This document shows positions 23,690 to 35,131 of a stretch of DNA of 64,000 nucleotides, piece by piece. Location: positions 88,377,180-88,441,179 of the forward strand of contig CM043962.1 of NCBI GenBank assembly GCA_014529385.2, read 5' to 3'. Under the pieces are notes generated by a model that did not search any database, was not told the DNA's origin, and worked only from the letters and a program-made list of their open reading frames with translations. How positions within the stretch are numbered: the first letter of the stretch is position 1; each line of letters starts with the position of its first letter. Made by a program: the position numbers and the translations under genes. The DNA comes from Adiantum capillus-veneris (taxonomy: Eukaryota; Streptophyta; Polypodiopsida; Polypodiales; Pteridaceae).

Positions 23690-26460
23690 GTTATCCAATT
23701 TTCTCAAGGGGTTTCAAGATGTTTTTATTGATGACATTCCTTGTGAACTACCTCCTAAATGAGGCAATGATGACCATGCAATTGAACTTCTTCCAGGAAG
23801 TTCACCGCCTAATAAACCTCCTTATAGAGTTTTCAAGCTCAACAATAGAAGATTATGTGGCAAGTGCATGAGTTAGTTGAGCAAGGCATGGTTAGGCCTA
23901 GCTCATCTCCATTTTTCTATATGTGTGTCAACTATAGAGCACTAAATAGGATCACTACTAAAGATAGGTTTCCCGTTCCACGGGTAGAAGACCTATTTGA
24001 TAAGCTACAAGGGTCCACCTAGTTCAGTAGGATTGACCTAAAAAGTGACTATCATCAAATAAGGATAGTTGATCAAGACATTGTAAAGATCACATTTTGC
24101 ACTACGTTTGGTCTCTACAAATACATTGTCATGCCTTTTGGTTTGACCAATGCACCAACCACATTCAACGGCTTGATGGAGAAGCTATTCAGGCCTCACC
24201 AAATCTTTACTGGAGTGTTCTTTGATGATATCATCATCTACTCTAATTCATTAGACGAACACAAGCAACACCTCCAGGTAATATTTCAAGTTCTAAGAGA
24301 GATCAAGAAATTCAGTATTTAGGTCACATTATCCCTCAAGATGGCATCCAAATGGATCCATCAAAGTTAGAGGTAATAAAAGGATGGCCTAAACCAAGGA
24401 ATCTTCATGAACTAAGAAGCTTTATAGGTATGTGTGCATACTATAGACACTTCATAGAAAAGTTCTCACAAATTGTAGCACCATTACATGACCTAACAAA
24501 GAAAAACATAGGTATACATGGTCTGCCAAGGAGAACAATGCTTTCAAAAATCTTAAAGAAAATCTTATCTCTCAACCTGTCCTTACACTACCAGATCTCT
24601 CAAAGCCATTTGAGGTCCAATGTGATGCTTGTGGTGATTGCCTTGGAGTTGTCTTACTCCAAGAAGGGCACGCCATAGCCTATGAAAGTCAAAGGCTCGA
24701 CCCTGTTGAACAAGCTCTAGGCATATATGAAAAATAACTCCTCGCAGTCCTACATGCCTGGAAGCGCTATTTATTGGGGACTCCTTTCATTCTGCGAACG
24801 GATCACCAAAGTCTTAAGTACTTCATGATGCAGACCAAGCTCTCCGACAAACAAATGAGGTGGGCAAATTTTCTTTTGCAATATCATTTTCATATTGCTC
24901 ACATTGTTGGCAAGCATAATCAAGTAGTTGATGATGCACTCTTAAGACAACCGAGAGTTAATGTGGTTTCCATAGCAACTGACAATGATCTATCTTCTAT
25001 GATAGATGAGTACGCTATTGATCCCGATTTTAGAGATGGGATTTCAGCCCTTGCATTAGGGAAAAAAGAGAAACCATTTACTTTACAAGATGGTTATCTT
25101 ATCTATGGCAATAGACTATGCGTTACTAGCTCACTACATGAGAAAGTAATGTATGAATATCATGCTCCTCCTTATGCGGGGCAAAGAGGGATTCAGTCTA
25201 CCCTAAAGGGGATTGAAACATATTTCTATTGGCCTACCATGAAAGCAAACATACAAGAGTATTTTTCTAAATGTGTGGTATGCCAAAAGACGAAGTTTGA
25301 TAGAGGGAAGAAACCTGGATTGCTTCAACCTTTGCCAATCCCTAATTCACCATGGGAGAGCATATCCACGGATTTTATCTTTGGATTGCCTAAGTCTATC
25401 CATGGGAATACGGGAATATGGACGATAGTAGACAGGTTCAGTAAACAAGTTCATTTTATACCTGTCAAAAAGACTATCAAAGCCCATCAAATGGCAACCC
25501 TCTTCATTTCACAAAATTTCAAGTACCATGGCTTGCCAATGTCCATAGTGTCGGATAGAGATCCTAGAATGACTAGTACTTTTTGGAAGGGTCTCTTTGA
25601 GAATTTAGGGACAAGGCTAAATTTCTCTTTGGCCTATCAACCACAAACGGATCGCCAAAGTGAAATCGCTAACCTAACAATTCTTGATCTACTAAAATCC
25701 TATGTGATGGAAGTAGATCAAAGGTCCCAATGGGAGAAATACTTACCCTTAGTGAAGTATGCTACAATAACATTATACATACTTCCATAGGAAAAGCACC
25801 TTTTGAGGTAATTTAGGGAAGATCAAAAAGTCCCTTGCTACTCAAGGTACACGGGAAGATCTTTGTTGTAGATGAGTATAGCCGAGACCTACAAGAATCT
25901 TTCCAAAAGATTAGGGACGCTATCTCTATCTCACAGCAAAAGCAAAAGGCTATTGCTGATAAGCACAGAAGAGATCAAGCCTTTAAAGAGAATGATTGGG
26001 TCTTACTTAAATTTCCCAAGGCTCGATTAAGACACACAACCGGCAAGAATCCTACGGGACACCAAAAGTACTACGCTAAGTTAGCAAAAAGGTACTAGTA
26101 TGGTCCCTTCCAGATTATTAATCCAATCAATGAGATGGCTTATCAACTCAAGTTGCCCAGCCATTGGATCATACACAATGCTTTCCATGTGAGCCTACTA
26201 AAGCCTTACAAAGGAGAGCCACCTCAAGGACCAACCATTGAAGACCCACCGGAGATCAAGGACCAAGAAGAGGTGCTGCAGTCCGAGTCCATTCTCCGAC
26301 ATGAAGACAAGGTACTAAGAGGCAATAAGACTATTCGATGATATCTTATTAAGTTTAAGAATTATCCTTTTGAAGATGCTAGATGGATGCAAGGCATGCA
26401 TTTAAATAATAACCTAAACCTTGTCAATGTTTACAATGCTTCCCTAGAGTAAGAAAATGT
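23690..26460 (+). pseudogene. Chromovirus pol: RT, RNase H, integrase, chromodomain
   Basis: RT motifs are present in several frames: MPFGLTNAPTTF (24,131), then VFFDDIIIYS, the YxDD box (24,220-24,250), and GWPKPRNLHELRSFIGMCAY (24,380). RNase H shows QCDACGDCLGVVL (about 24,615) and LRTDHQSLKYFM (24,790). Integrase has the zinc-finger tail CVVCQKTK (about 25,275), and the DDE triad: STDF (25,366), VSDRDP (25,550), QSEIAN (25,655). The distal end reads ILRHEDKVLRGNKTIR, then after a stop YLIKFKNYPFEDARW (26,341-26,385), a chromodomain of the kind that defines chromoviruses. At least five frame changes or stops (near 24,020, 24,320, 24,680, 24,735, 25,790, 26,097, 26,341) show decay. Confidence 0.9.
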
Positions 26461-26790
26461 ACAAATGTTTAAAATGAACAAGTTTTTAGTCTTATAAGAC
26501 TCTCTTTTTCTTTATTGTGCACAAAAATGAAGTAGTATGCATGCTTAGATCAAGTTTGTGGAGACGACGTCTCCCAAACACCAAGTAGAACTTGTCACTC
26601 TACTATGGAAGATTGATAGGACTAATGTGCAGACATGCCTGCGGTAGCTTAGGCTCTCAAGCGCCAAATGGACTAGTCATGCATTCTGGAATGATGTCAT
26701 AGGGTAACATAGGGATCCTCTACCCTCTAAAAAAAAGGACTAATGAATAGGCTTTATCTTCTCTATCCCATAGTCGAGAACGGCTATGAT

Positions 26791-26804
26791 TTCAAGAGAG
26801 GTAA
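26791..26804 (+). other. Polypurine tract
   Basis: TTCAAGAGAGGTAA immediately before the 3' LTR start (TGTCATAATA). It would prime plus-strand synthesis. Confidence 0.7.
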
Positions 26805-27182
26805 TGTCATAATAACTAATATCTAATTCTCCTAAAATGATTTTCTCATGTTAAACTGATCATTTAATATGGGGAAGTGCCAGCGGAGAAAAAGCTAGAA
26901 TATAGGTTAAGCTGGCAAACCAGCCATAGTAGGGATCCAAAGGAGGGAAAATAGGGATCCAAAGGGAGGTACATCTACAAAAGAGCAATGTGCAACGATG
27001 GGCTTTAAAGACCCTAAGGTTCACCGCATTGAGATTTCCAAAATGCTAAGGTTCCAAAATTCAAAGGTTGTGTCCAAAGGTCATCACTCACTAGGAAAAT
27101 TGGATGCTTTGTGTGTGTAACAGAAAAGTCTTCATAGTCCCTACATAGGAGGGGCGAGCCTTGCAAGTAGGGGATGAGAGTG

Positions 27183-27224
<42 letters not shown>

Positions 27225-28424
27225 AATAGCCTCCTGTACACAAAGGGAATGAGGGACACATGTTAGCTCCCTAGCCCAGATGCCCACATTGAGGTGTACT
27301 CAAATCCTATTGGATGGCCATGGAGGTGGACCAATGAGAATTAGGCTAGAGTAAAAGTAGTTTAATTAATTTAAAAACACTTAATAAAAGAACCAATAAG
27401 AATTAAGATCTCTAGAAGACTATTGGAAAGTCTCCCAAAGGGACCGATGAGCATTCAGCAGCCCAATGGCTTGCATAATTCCTATTGGCCAGGAGACAAA
27501 GGGGTCCAATATGAGAGTTTAGTTGCATTAAATAAAACCCTAAAGCTCTCACAAAAGTGGAAAGTGGGACACATGTCAAAAGGCTATCACTTATGCTACT
27601 TAACTTTCATTGGCTAAGTTGGGAGAGGTCCAATGAGGTGCTAGCAAGAGCAAATAGCAAGAGGGGTCGACCAAGAGAGGGGGGGGGATGAATTTTCAAG
27701 GGCATTATTGCACACACTCACACTAGCTCATGTGTGAAGCAAGAAGACTATCTCTCTCCTTCTCAAGCTTTAATGGAAAGCTTATCACCTACTCAAAGCT
27801 TGTGAGAAGGAAGGCCTACACCAACAACTCTTGGCTTTGTGATGCAAATCCAACCAAGAGCCAAGCTTCAATGAATACTCATCTCCTCTACCATGCTAAT
27901 TATTAAGCTATGCTATGCTAATATGAGTGATTATGTGAGGAGATGTACATCTTTCTCGTAAGACTACTCTTCTTCCTCTCAATCTACTCTCATACCCCGC
28001 TAGCTCTCACCATCTTCGAAGGTGTGTGAGGTCTTGGGTCTGAGACTGTGAAGGAATTGATGTAGTGTTTAATAAGTGTTTTGCTTAGTGATTGAAGTTT
28101 CCATCTTCATTGCATTAGCTAATATTGAAGGAACACAAAGAACTGTATTGTAAAATGTCTCTCTTGATGGGAGAAACCATAATACAAAGCCTTTTGGAGG
28201 GGGGACCGGCTCCATGTAAATCCGGTCCTCAACTGTTGTCAATAGCTTAATTTCTCTCTCTTTTGAAGTACTGTTCGTGCTATCTAACTAGGTGTTATAG
28301 TTTTCGTTGCTCTCTCCATCCAAGCACTCTTGTTATTCTCATTAGGAATCTATTCTAATGAAATGCTCACTATGTTCATGCTATTTTCCGCTACATGCAA
28401 GTTACTAGGTCATTAAATGTTACA
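26805..28424 (+). repeat. 3' LTR, complete (1,620 bp)
   Basis: Starts TGTCATAATAACTAATATC, ends CATTAAATGTTACA. It contains a (CA)n tract at 27,184-27,222 that is much shorter in the inverted 5' piece, and a partial internal duplication of GGGATCCAAAGG (26,931 and 26,956). Followed by GCCTC (28,425-28,429), the 3' target duplication. Confidence 0.93.
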
Positions 28425-28429
28425 GCCTC

Positions 28430-29790
28430 AATAGTAAAAAAAGAGGGCATACATGGGAGTGAACCATAAAATGACATTTTTTCAGCATTTTATTGCTCAT
28501 ATAATTGCCTACAATGTGTGTACATATCCACAAGATTCAAGTTACCAAAATTCTCAACCAGCTTGCCCCTCAGGTTTCTCAAATCTCCAAAATCTTCCAC
28601 ATGCATGTGCCTTTTCTTGGACTTGAAAAAGTTGTTGCTTTACTTCCCATATTCTTTTGCTTCAATGCCTTGTATGTATGAAAGTGACTTTGATAGTTGT
28701 CTTTGTCCATAGTTGCATCAAGCTTCATCAAGGAGTTTCAAGCATCTTGACATTCTTTATCAAACCACCTTTTGTATGATCTATCTTTGTGGATACCATG
28801 GAGATGCTTTATGGCAAAGCATTCTTCGGCACAAGAATGAAAAACTTTCTTGAAAGCTTCCCATTTAGTTTTTAATGGTGCGTCATATTGAAGGTTTGTC
28901 ATCCATAACTTTTGCTCAACCATTTCAATGTACATTGGTACCCGTTTGAAATCCATACATAGTGATAATTTCTCTTTCCTTTGGCTAAGATTATCATGCT
29001 TAGTTGCTTCTTCACATGAAAGGTCAACACATAAGGTCCAATGGTCAGATTCTTGGGTCCATTGGCTAAACGTAAAAATCTCTATGCAATACATGATGGC
29101 TTCAAAGAGTAGCACATAGTCATCACATTGTCCCCATTATGTTTTCTACATGTAAATCCATTGGTTCCACTCCATAAAAATACACCATTGTCAATGAGCA
29201 TACCCATGTTATTACATACATGTATAAAAGTAACTTTCCATAGTGATCCGGCTCTTTCTCATCCATTTAAGTACGATCATACAAGTGAACTTCCTCCAAC
29301 TCCCTTGAAATGTATGGTATATCAAATTGTTGAGTATCATGTTGCAATGTTTTTGTACGAGCATTCATATCCCCAAATACAATAACATCAACTTTGCCTT
29401 TGAAATAAGAAAGGTCCTCTTCTAAATCAAAAAATGGATGATCTCTATCCATGCAAGCATAAAAGGGGGGATCATGATGAGGAATGTAGCAACCGGCAAC
29501 AAAAATGGGTGATCTTTTTGGTGTCATAATTTTCAGCCATACATAATGTTTGTACTTGTCATCTTTCACATTTGATACAAAATCTTTCAATCCTTTCTTA
29601 ACCATACATGCTACCCTTCCTTGCCCTCTTTGTTTCTTGAGATTCTTTTACTACATCAATGAATGAACATTGTAATCCTCCAAGCCGTTAATCCTTTGTG
29701 TATCATACTCCCAAGTTTCAACAAGAAGTACAACATCGGGATTTCCTTGTTAGTTCATCAATGCCAACCCCTGCATTTTCAATTCTAACT
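28430..29790 (-). pseudogene. LINE ORF2, endonuclease and linker (proximal part)
   Basis: On the minus strand, ETWEYDTQRINGLEDYN is followed by an apurinic/apyrimidinic endonuclease-type region: YKHYVWLKI, PIFVAGCYIPHHD and DVIVFGDMNART (29,605-29,267). The GDMNA(R) motif is the conserved catalytic block of the LINE EN domain that nicks the target DNA. Then QESDHWTLCVDLSC (SDHW is the C-terminal EN motif), EKLSLCMDFKRVPMYIEMVE and a linker ending PCMPSFFTIE at 28,427. The frame is then interrupted by the chromovirus and resumes at 16,988. Several stops and shifts are present. Confidence 0.88.
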
Positions 29791-29811
29791 CGGTCTCATA
29801 GGTCACGATCC

Positions 29812-30786
29812 CTATTTTCTCGAGGGACTTGCCTCCTCCTTGGGCACATTTTCTTCGTGAGAGATATCCTTGTTTTTCTTATTCTTTTCATCATATGCCT
29901 TGCGACGCATATTTTGTTGCTTAATATTGTGATCTTCACATACAAAACATTTTGTATCTCTCAAATAGATCCAACTATTATCAAGGATAATCTTTTGTGT
30001 GGTCTCATCGGGCATGGTGCATACAATTGGCCGTTCGCCCGAGCGAGGAGCTCCTTGCTTCCCCACTCTATGTTCTCCATAGACCATAACTCCAGACATG
30101 CCAAAGTGGGTTTTAAAGAAATCTTCGATAACAATGGCAAGAGAAGGAGGTGTCTCTAACTTCTCTTCAGGAATTCCAGGAATAACAATCTTGAAACGCC
30201 CCTCCCATTCCTTCAACTCCTCCACATCCACATTCTCAACATTCTTTGTTTGAACCATAACTTGCATGAGTGAGAAACTAGGAACCACATTGTTACCACA
30301 TACATGAGCCCAAGACTTGTTTGTGCATACCTGTTTCATGTTGCATACATCCCGGCTCATGGTGTCAAATTTCTCCTCTTTCAATACATGGTCATGCTCT
30401 ACTTTGCTCATCCGCTCCTTCAAAGCATTCAAGTTCACAAGAGAGCATTTACATTCCTTGACTTCCTCTTCAAGTTGCATCAAATGTGTTTTTTGCAGCT
30501 CAAGTGTCCTCTTTATATTCTCATTCTCAACCAAAAGTACTCTTAGTGTGCCATTCTCCATTGCAAGTGCTCGTAAGTCTTCGCCTTGATTGTTTACGGT
30601 CTCTTGCAACGATACCAAGTATGCCATGATCATGGTTTTTGATGTCGTTGGTTGGGTGGTTGTGTTGCTATCTCCACACTTAGTAGATTTTGGATCATTT
30701 TCCACAATGGTTGTGGACCTTGTTGAAGAAGAATAACATTGTTTGTAAAATAAGATACGAGATTCAACTTTCTTGAGTCTGTTCAC
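29812..30786 (-). CDS. LINE ORF1 protein (324 aa)
   Basis: A full-length uninterrupted frame. Residues ~60-150 form a leucine-rich coiled coil (ALAMENGTLRVLLVENENIKRTLELQ), which trimerises in L1 ORF1 proteins. Residues ~195-300 resemble the L1-type RNA-recognition-like domain and C-terminal domain: RFKIVIPGIPEE, FFKTHFGMSGVMVYGEHRVG, RPIVCTM, IILDNSWIYLRDTKCFVCED, QQNMRRKAYDEKNK. It lies directly upstream of the endonuclease ORF on the same strand, as in L1. ORF1p binds the element RNA as a chaperone. It is intact while ORF2 is broken. The start is the ATG at 30,786; upstream is ~170 bp of leader and a GA tract. Confidence 0.8.
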   Translation of the reverse strand: MNRLKKVESRILFYKQCYSSSTRSTTIVENDPKSTKCGDSNTTTQPTTSKTMIMAYLVSLQETVNNQGEDLRALAMENGTLRVLLVENENIKRTLELQKTHLMQLEEEVKECKCSLVNLNALKERMSKVEHDHVLKEEKFDTMSRDVCNMKQVCTNKSWAHVCGNNVVPSFSLMQVMVQTKNVENVDVEELKEWEGRFKIVIPGIPEEKLETPPSLAIVIEDFFKTHFGMSGVMVYGEHRVGKQGAPRSGERPIVCTMPDETTQKIILDNSWIYLRDTKCFVCEDHNIKQQNMRRKAYDEKNKKNKDISHEENVPKEEASPSRK

Positions 30787-30980
30787 TTTTAAAATGCTGC
30801 TACATAAATGCTTTCTATAACTTTGAAATTTTTTGTCTTTACATCAATGCGTAGAGGGCGTCGTGCTCTTCGATTGAGGCTATAGATCACCCAAATCAAA
30901 GTTCGGATGAAGAAGTTACGATCAAAAGAGTGAACTCTTGTCTACTAGGTCAAAAAACGGCTGCGTTTTTTGTTGAAGGG

Positions 30981-30983
<3 letters not shown>

Positions 30984-31018
<35 letters not shown>
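30984..31018. repeat. (GA)n microsatellite
   Basis: About 17 GA units upstream of LINE ORF1. Confidence 0.95.
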
Positions 31019-31023
<5 letters not shown>

Positions 31024-31099
31024 TTGTCATACTCTTGGAGTGATTACAAGTACTACGTTCCACCCTCTTCACTTGTATTCATATGCACACTCACATACA

Positions 31100-33070
31100 C
31101 ACACCTACGAATAGGATGTATGTGTGTGACACGATGACCATGCTTTTCTTGGCCGTAGCAACACGCGTGTCACACACTAGTTCTCTTTAAACAGGAGCAT
31201 TGAGTATTGTGTCAAATACAATCTTTCTCGTCCTCTTTCACTTTGTTTTTTCTTTGGTTTCATACAATGCTTCCAAGTGTTTTTCAACCGTTATATTTTA
31301 TGCTTTGGAAATATATTGTATTCTAAATAGTTCATTTTTTCCAAAAAAACATAATATTTTATTGTGGTACCACATGTTTTAAAATACTATCATCACTTTT
31401 CATTTTTCTCTCTCACAAAGAATCCTCTTATTATGAATTTTTTCTCAATAAACTTATGTAGGCCATAGTTTATATTATTTTATTTTAAAATACCAATGTT
31501 TGTTTTTCACCTTTTTGTTTAAGTGGGTCCCTTTGTAACATATAAGCCCTTTTTTAGTATAATTTTAGATTAGAAAAATTGATTGTAAACATTTATTTAA
31601 AGTCTTAGTAACTTGAGTTGTTCATATTGTAGGTATGTATTCTTATATGAATGTTTGTATGTCTATCATAATGTTTGTATGTATATTTATGTGAGGAAAT
31701 TCTATAAGCATTTATTTCTTTGAAAGAAAAAACGACATGAAAAGAGGTTTTGCTAGAAATGTCTTAAAACTTGCGCTTCCCAGTGTAACTTTTTGTTTAA
31801 GCCTTTCAAATAAAACTTTTTGGCCTCTTAAAGGCCTTAGTAGCCCAAGGGTGGAGGTAGTTTAATTTTCTTTGTTGGACAAGTGTCGCAAAGGTCTTTA
31901 AAAGTCTTAGCCTTTCAAACGCTTCCATTTTTGGGCATGCTTGAAAAAAATTTAGAGAATAATGTGCATACTATTTTGGGGTTGATTCTTTTAGTAAGAA
32001 TCGAAGTGAGATGCCACTTTTTCAAAGGGAGAGAATAACAAGCAAAGCCAAAGGGAAATCAAAGGGTCCTTTCATTTAAGGAATTTAAAAATTTTCATCT
32101 CACTAAATTATTTTTTATTTTCTATGTTTATTAAATCTATTTTTTTAAATAAATAATATTAAAATATTTTTTTATTAAGATTTTTAATATATCATTTTAT
32201 TTTATTATACATAAAATTTTCATAAAATGTGAGAATTAATTTTTTCTAAATTTTACTATATCATATGTCTATTAGACCTATCTTTTTCTATGATTTTTTT
32301 TTTGTTTTAATTTACAATGGGTCCCTTTATTTATTTTACTTCCCTTTCATGTTTTAGAATGCCAATGTGAGCCTTTCAATTTGTTGTTTAAGTGGAGCTC
32401 TCCCTAATATATAAGCCATTTTTAATTATGTGTATATAATGGACAATAAAATTTGATATTAAAATAACGATCATTCATATCCGCTCCCCATAACTCTCTT
32501 CTCTCTTGATGACGGGTCTTATCTTTAGTAGGCATTCGTGACTCTTCACCTTGTTTAAAGTCTCGTTATAACATTAAAAACTCTCCATTATTTTCTTAAG
32601 TTTCCAAAACATTTTAATCACTTAAACATAGAAATTGCTTCTTGGCCTAAGTGTTTGGAAACAATGTGTGCCATCTTACAAGCATGCCACTTGAAAACTC
32701 AGTAATGGCAGTACAAAAAAGGAAGATAAAAATGAGATATCCTGCCCAAAATTTGATAGAATAGTATAAAATTTGAGAGAATTAGTGTAAAATTCAAAAA
32801 ATAGCTAAAATGTCTTCTTTGACAAAACATAGAAAGGAATTGTGCAGGTTGGCTAAATGATTTTTCTCTGACATTGTTTGACCTTAAAATTTTGTGGCAT
32901 CTCAATGTGGTCAACTATATATTAATGTGTATGTGTGTGCGTACATATATAAAATCTATAAAAGAAATCGATATTTTGTGCATGTCTTATTGGCAGCTAC
33001 AAAACATACATAAAACCTCAATCATGAATATTTATAATAGTGATACATGTTTCACTAAGATTGGAAAGAG
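31100..33070. other. AT-rich intergenic stretch, nothing identified
   Basis: Very AT-rich (notably 32,080-32,300). I find no supported gene, repeat pair or promoter here. Confidence 0.6.
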
Positions 33071-33976
33071 GATTATGCGCATATTGGCACTGCATTACTA
33101 TATTTGGAGGTATCAAAATGATGAGTTACATGATGGCTATTGCGGTGCAAAGGAATAAAATCTGATAAGGAATATTCAAAAAATTATTTTGTACTGAGAA
33201 GCTATCTAAACATGGTATTTCTTTTCGCCCAACCTCCAAGATCTCTATGTGGTGCAACAATTCAACACTTCAATAAAAAAAATATCTCAAGTGATATCTG
33301 TAGTATAAAAAGGTAAAATTTTGTTGCTTGAAGCATCCAAATTCCGTTAAGCTATGATTTTGATTATATAATGCTACGATTTTTCATAAGAGAAGATCTT
33401 AGGAATCTCTAGTTTTGTCAAGCTTATGAAGAAACTAGTTAGCGTACACGATGAAAAGAGAGAGTTTATGATGAGAAGAGTACATGATGAAAAGAGAGAG
33501 TTTACTCAATGTCCCTCTTTATAGAAACTCTTTATAGAAAAGTAGGAAGATAAGAAACAAAGAGTATCATCCACTAGTTAATGTCCCTATCTATGGGTAC
33601 ATTTCATGACTCGGCTCGAGCATGACTTGAATTTGTGAATTTTTTGGATAAGCTAATATATGCGCGAAAAAAAAAGAACTAGGAATCAAAGTGTCAATTA
33701 CATAAAACCAACATTTAATAGGTCAGCTTTGTAAACCTGCATTCTCAACTTACTCTACTAACCAAACCCACTCCACTGGGTAGCAATTGTAAACATTCTG
33801 TCCTCTCTCAATACATTCCACATGCACTTACGGCTTTGAAAAACTAGGGTTTGCATCATTGATTTGCCATGTGGCACTAAGCCACAACCTACATCCAACC
33901 TACACAATTGCTCTGGAAAGTTCAATGCTTTACTACAGTAAACTATGGAAACAGTTTTTTTAAAATTAACTCTATG

Positions 33977-33984
33977 TATAAATA
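33977..33984 (+). promoter_or_regulatory. TATA box of small gene B
   Basis: TATAAATA, 84 nt before the ATG at 34,068. The downstream leader (CTTCTAGAG.....ACA) aligns with the leader of copy A. Confidence 0.65.
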
Positions 33985-34067
33985 CTTCAAGGCGAGACTC
34001 TTCTAGAGCACTCTACATCTCTGTCTTTGCTTCTTCTCTTTCAATTTTTTGTAGTGTGAATCAAAAG

Positions 34068-34235
34068 ATGGGACAACCTCAATTTATGAAGCCTCTTCCT
34101 AGACGTGGGCAAGTCAAGGCTGCAATAGCTGCCAATCTAGTGCAATCAGTCTCTAGGATTGTAAAAAAACCTAATGCTACATGCAATACATCTCCTTCTC
34201 CCAAGCCTTCAGTCCAAATTTGCTTGAAAATATAA
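34068..34235 (+). CDS. Small conserved protein, copy B (55 aa)
   Basis: ATG at 34,068, stop TAA at 34,233-34,235. It begins MGQPQFMKPLPRRGQVK and ends in a divergent Ser/Pro/Lys tail. It parallels copy A at 14,844-14,999: the N-terminal 37 residues are nearly alignable without gaps, while the tails diverge after NAT/NVT. The paralogues sit in inverted arms about 19 kb apart and are transcribed away from each other. A TATA box and a pyrimidine-rich leader (TTCTTCTCTTTCAATTTTTT) precede it. An alternative ATG at 33,945 would add 41 residues, but it lies before the TATA box and is not conserved, so I reject it. Function unknown. Confidence 0.68.
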   Translation: MGQPQFMKPLPRRGQVKAAIAANLVQSVSRIVKKPNATCNTSPSPKPSVQICLKI

Positions 34236-34328
34236 GCTCTATGAGAAGAGCAATCTACATCCTTTTGACATAGCATAGCACCATATACGTTTACATATAA
34301 ATGCCTTTTATTCCAAGAAGTTAAAAAG

Positions 34329-34370
<42 letters not shown>

Positions 34371-35040
34371 CACCGTGCAGACTATAGTACCACGAGCCAA
34401 CGATCGATAGCAAAAAAACCTTCCACTTTTTCGCACACAAAAATATCACATGACGTCAAAAATTATCTTTGTTCTTTCTCTCCTCCCCCCCTCCTCCCTT
34501 TTTTCCCCCTCAAAGCCACAAGAGCATCTCCTTGAGATACCCTTTAATACAACCCAAAACGAAAATTGGGAGGACCTACTTTTGTAAATTATTTCACACA
34601 AACTAGACAATGTAAAATTTCAAGATTGCTAGTTTATAATATTTTATGTTTCTACGCCTAGCTTGACCATGGAAGTTTGTTTCTTTTTATCTAATCTTTA
34701 TCTATGAGATTACCTTGCATATTTTATAATTTTTGGTTACAAATGTTTTAATTACAAATGATGTGGAAATATACACTATCTACCTATACTATATATAAAG
34801 CGGGGAGGGATTCCGGTCCCTCCCTTCACCACGTGTCAAAAGCTCATGCTTCAGGTGATTGTTCCATGTGCAAAACAGATACATTGAGAAAGAGAGGTAG
34901 ATAGAGAAAGGGGGGATTTGAATTGGGTTGTCATTGAAGTTCACAACACCTTTTCGCCCATTCTGACCATTGGGAGTCATCTCTTCTCTTTTCGGCTCTA
35001 TCGACCAAAGTTCATAACTCTGCACTACGTTTGATGAGAG

Positions 35041-35131
<91 letters not shown>
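35041..35131. repeat. (CT)n(CA)n microsatellite
   Basis: About 23 CT units followed by about 21 CA units. Confidence 0.97.

Larger units (their letters stand above)
20568..28424 (+). mobile_element. Ty3/gypsy chromovirus, nested in a LINE
   Basis: In-place element from the remaining 5' LTR to the end of the 3' LTR: primer site, gag, protease, reverse transcriptase, RNase H, integrase and chromodomain in the standard Ty3 order, then polypurine tract and 3' LTR. The internal region is 5,281 bp and the complete LTR 1,620 bp. The coding region has several frameshifts and stops, so it is inactive. The two LTRs differ by scattered substitutions and short indels but the comparable 956-bp parts have identical length, so insertion is fairly old but not ancient. 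The target site is GCCTC/TCCTC inside LINE ORF2. Confidence 0.93.
33075..34745 (+). repeat. Inverted segmental duplication, arm B
   Basis: Inverted match of 14,590-15,815. It contains small gene B and extra sequence with a GA tract (34,332-34,369) that arm A lacks. The match ends in TTTTGGTTACAAATG near 34,745. Confidence 0.85.

Noticed and set aside
14590-34745. The 1.2-1.6-kb inverted arms as terminal inverted repeats of a 20-kb transposon
   Set aside because: The arms contain a small gene with promoter and have ragged ends with no target duplication. A third partial copy exists outside, so segmental duplication is simpler.
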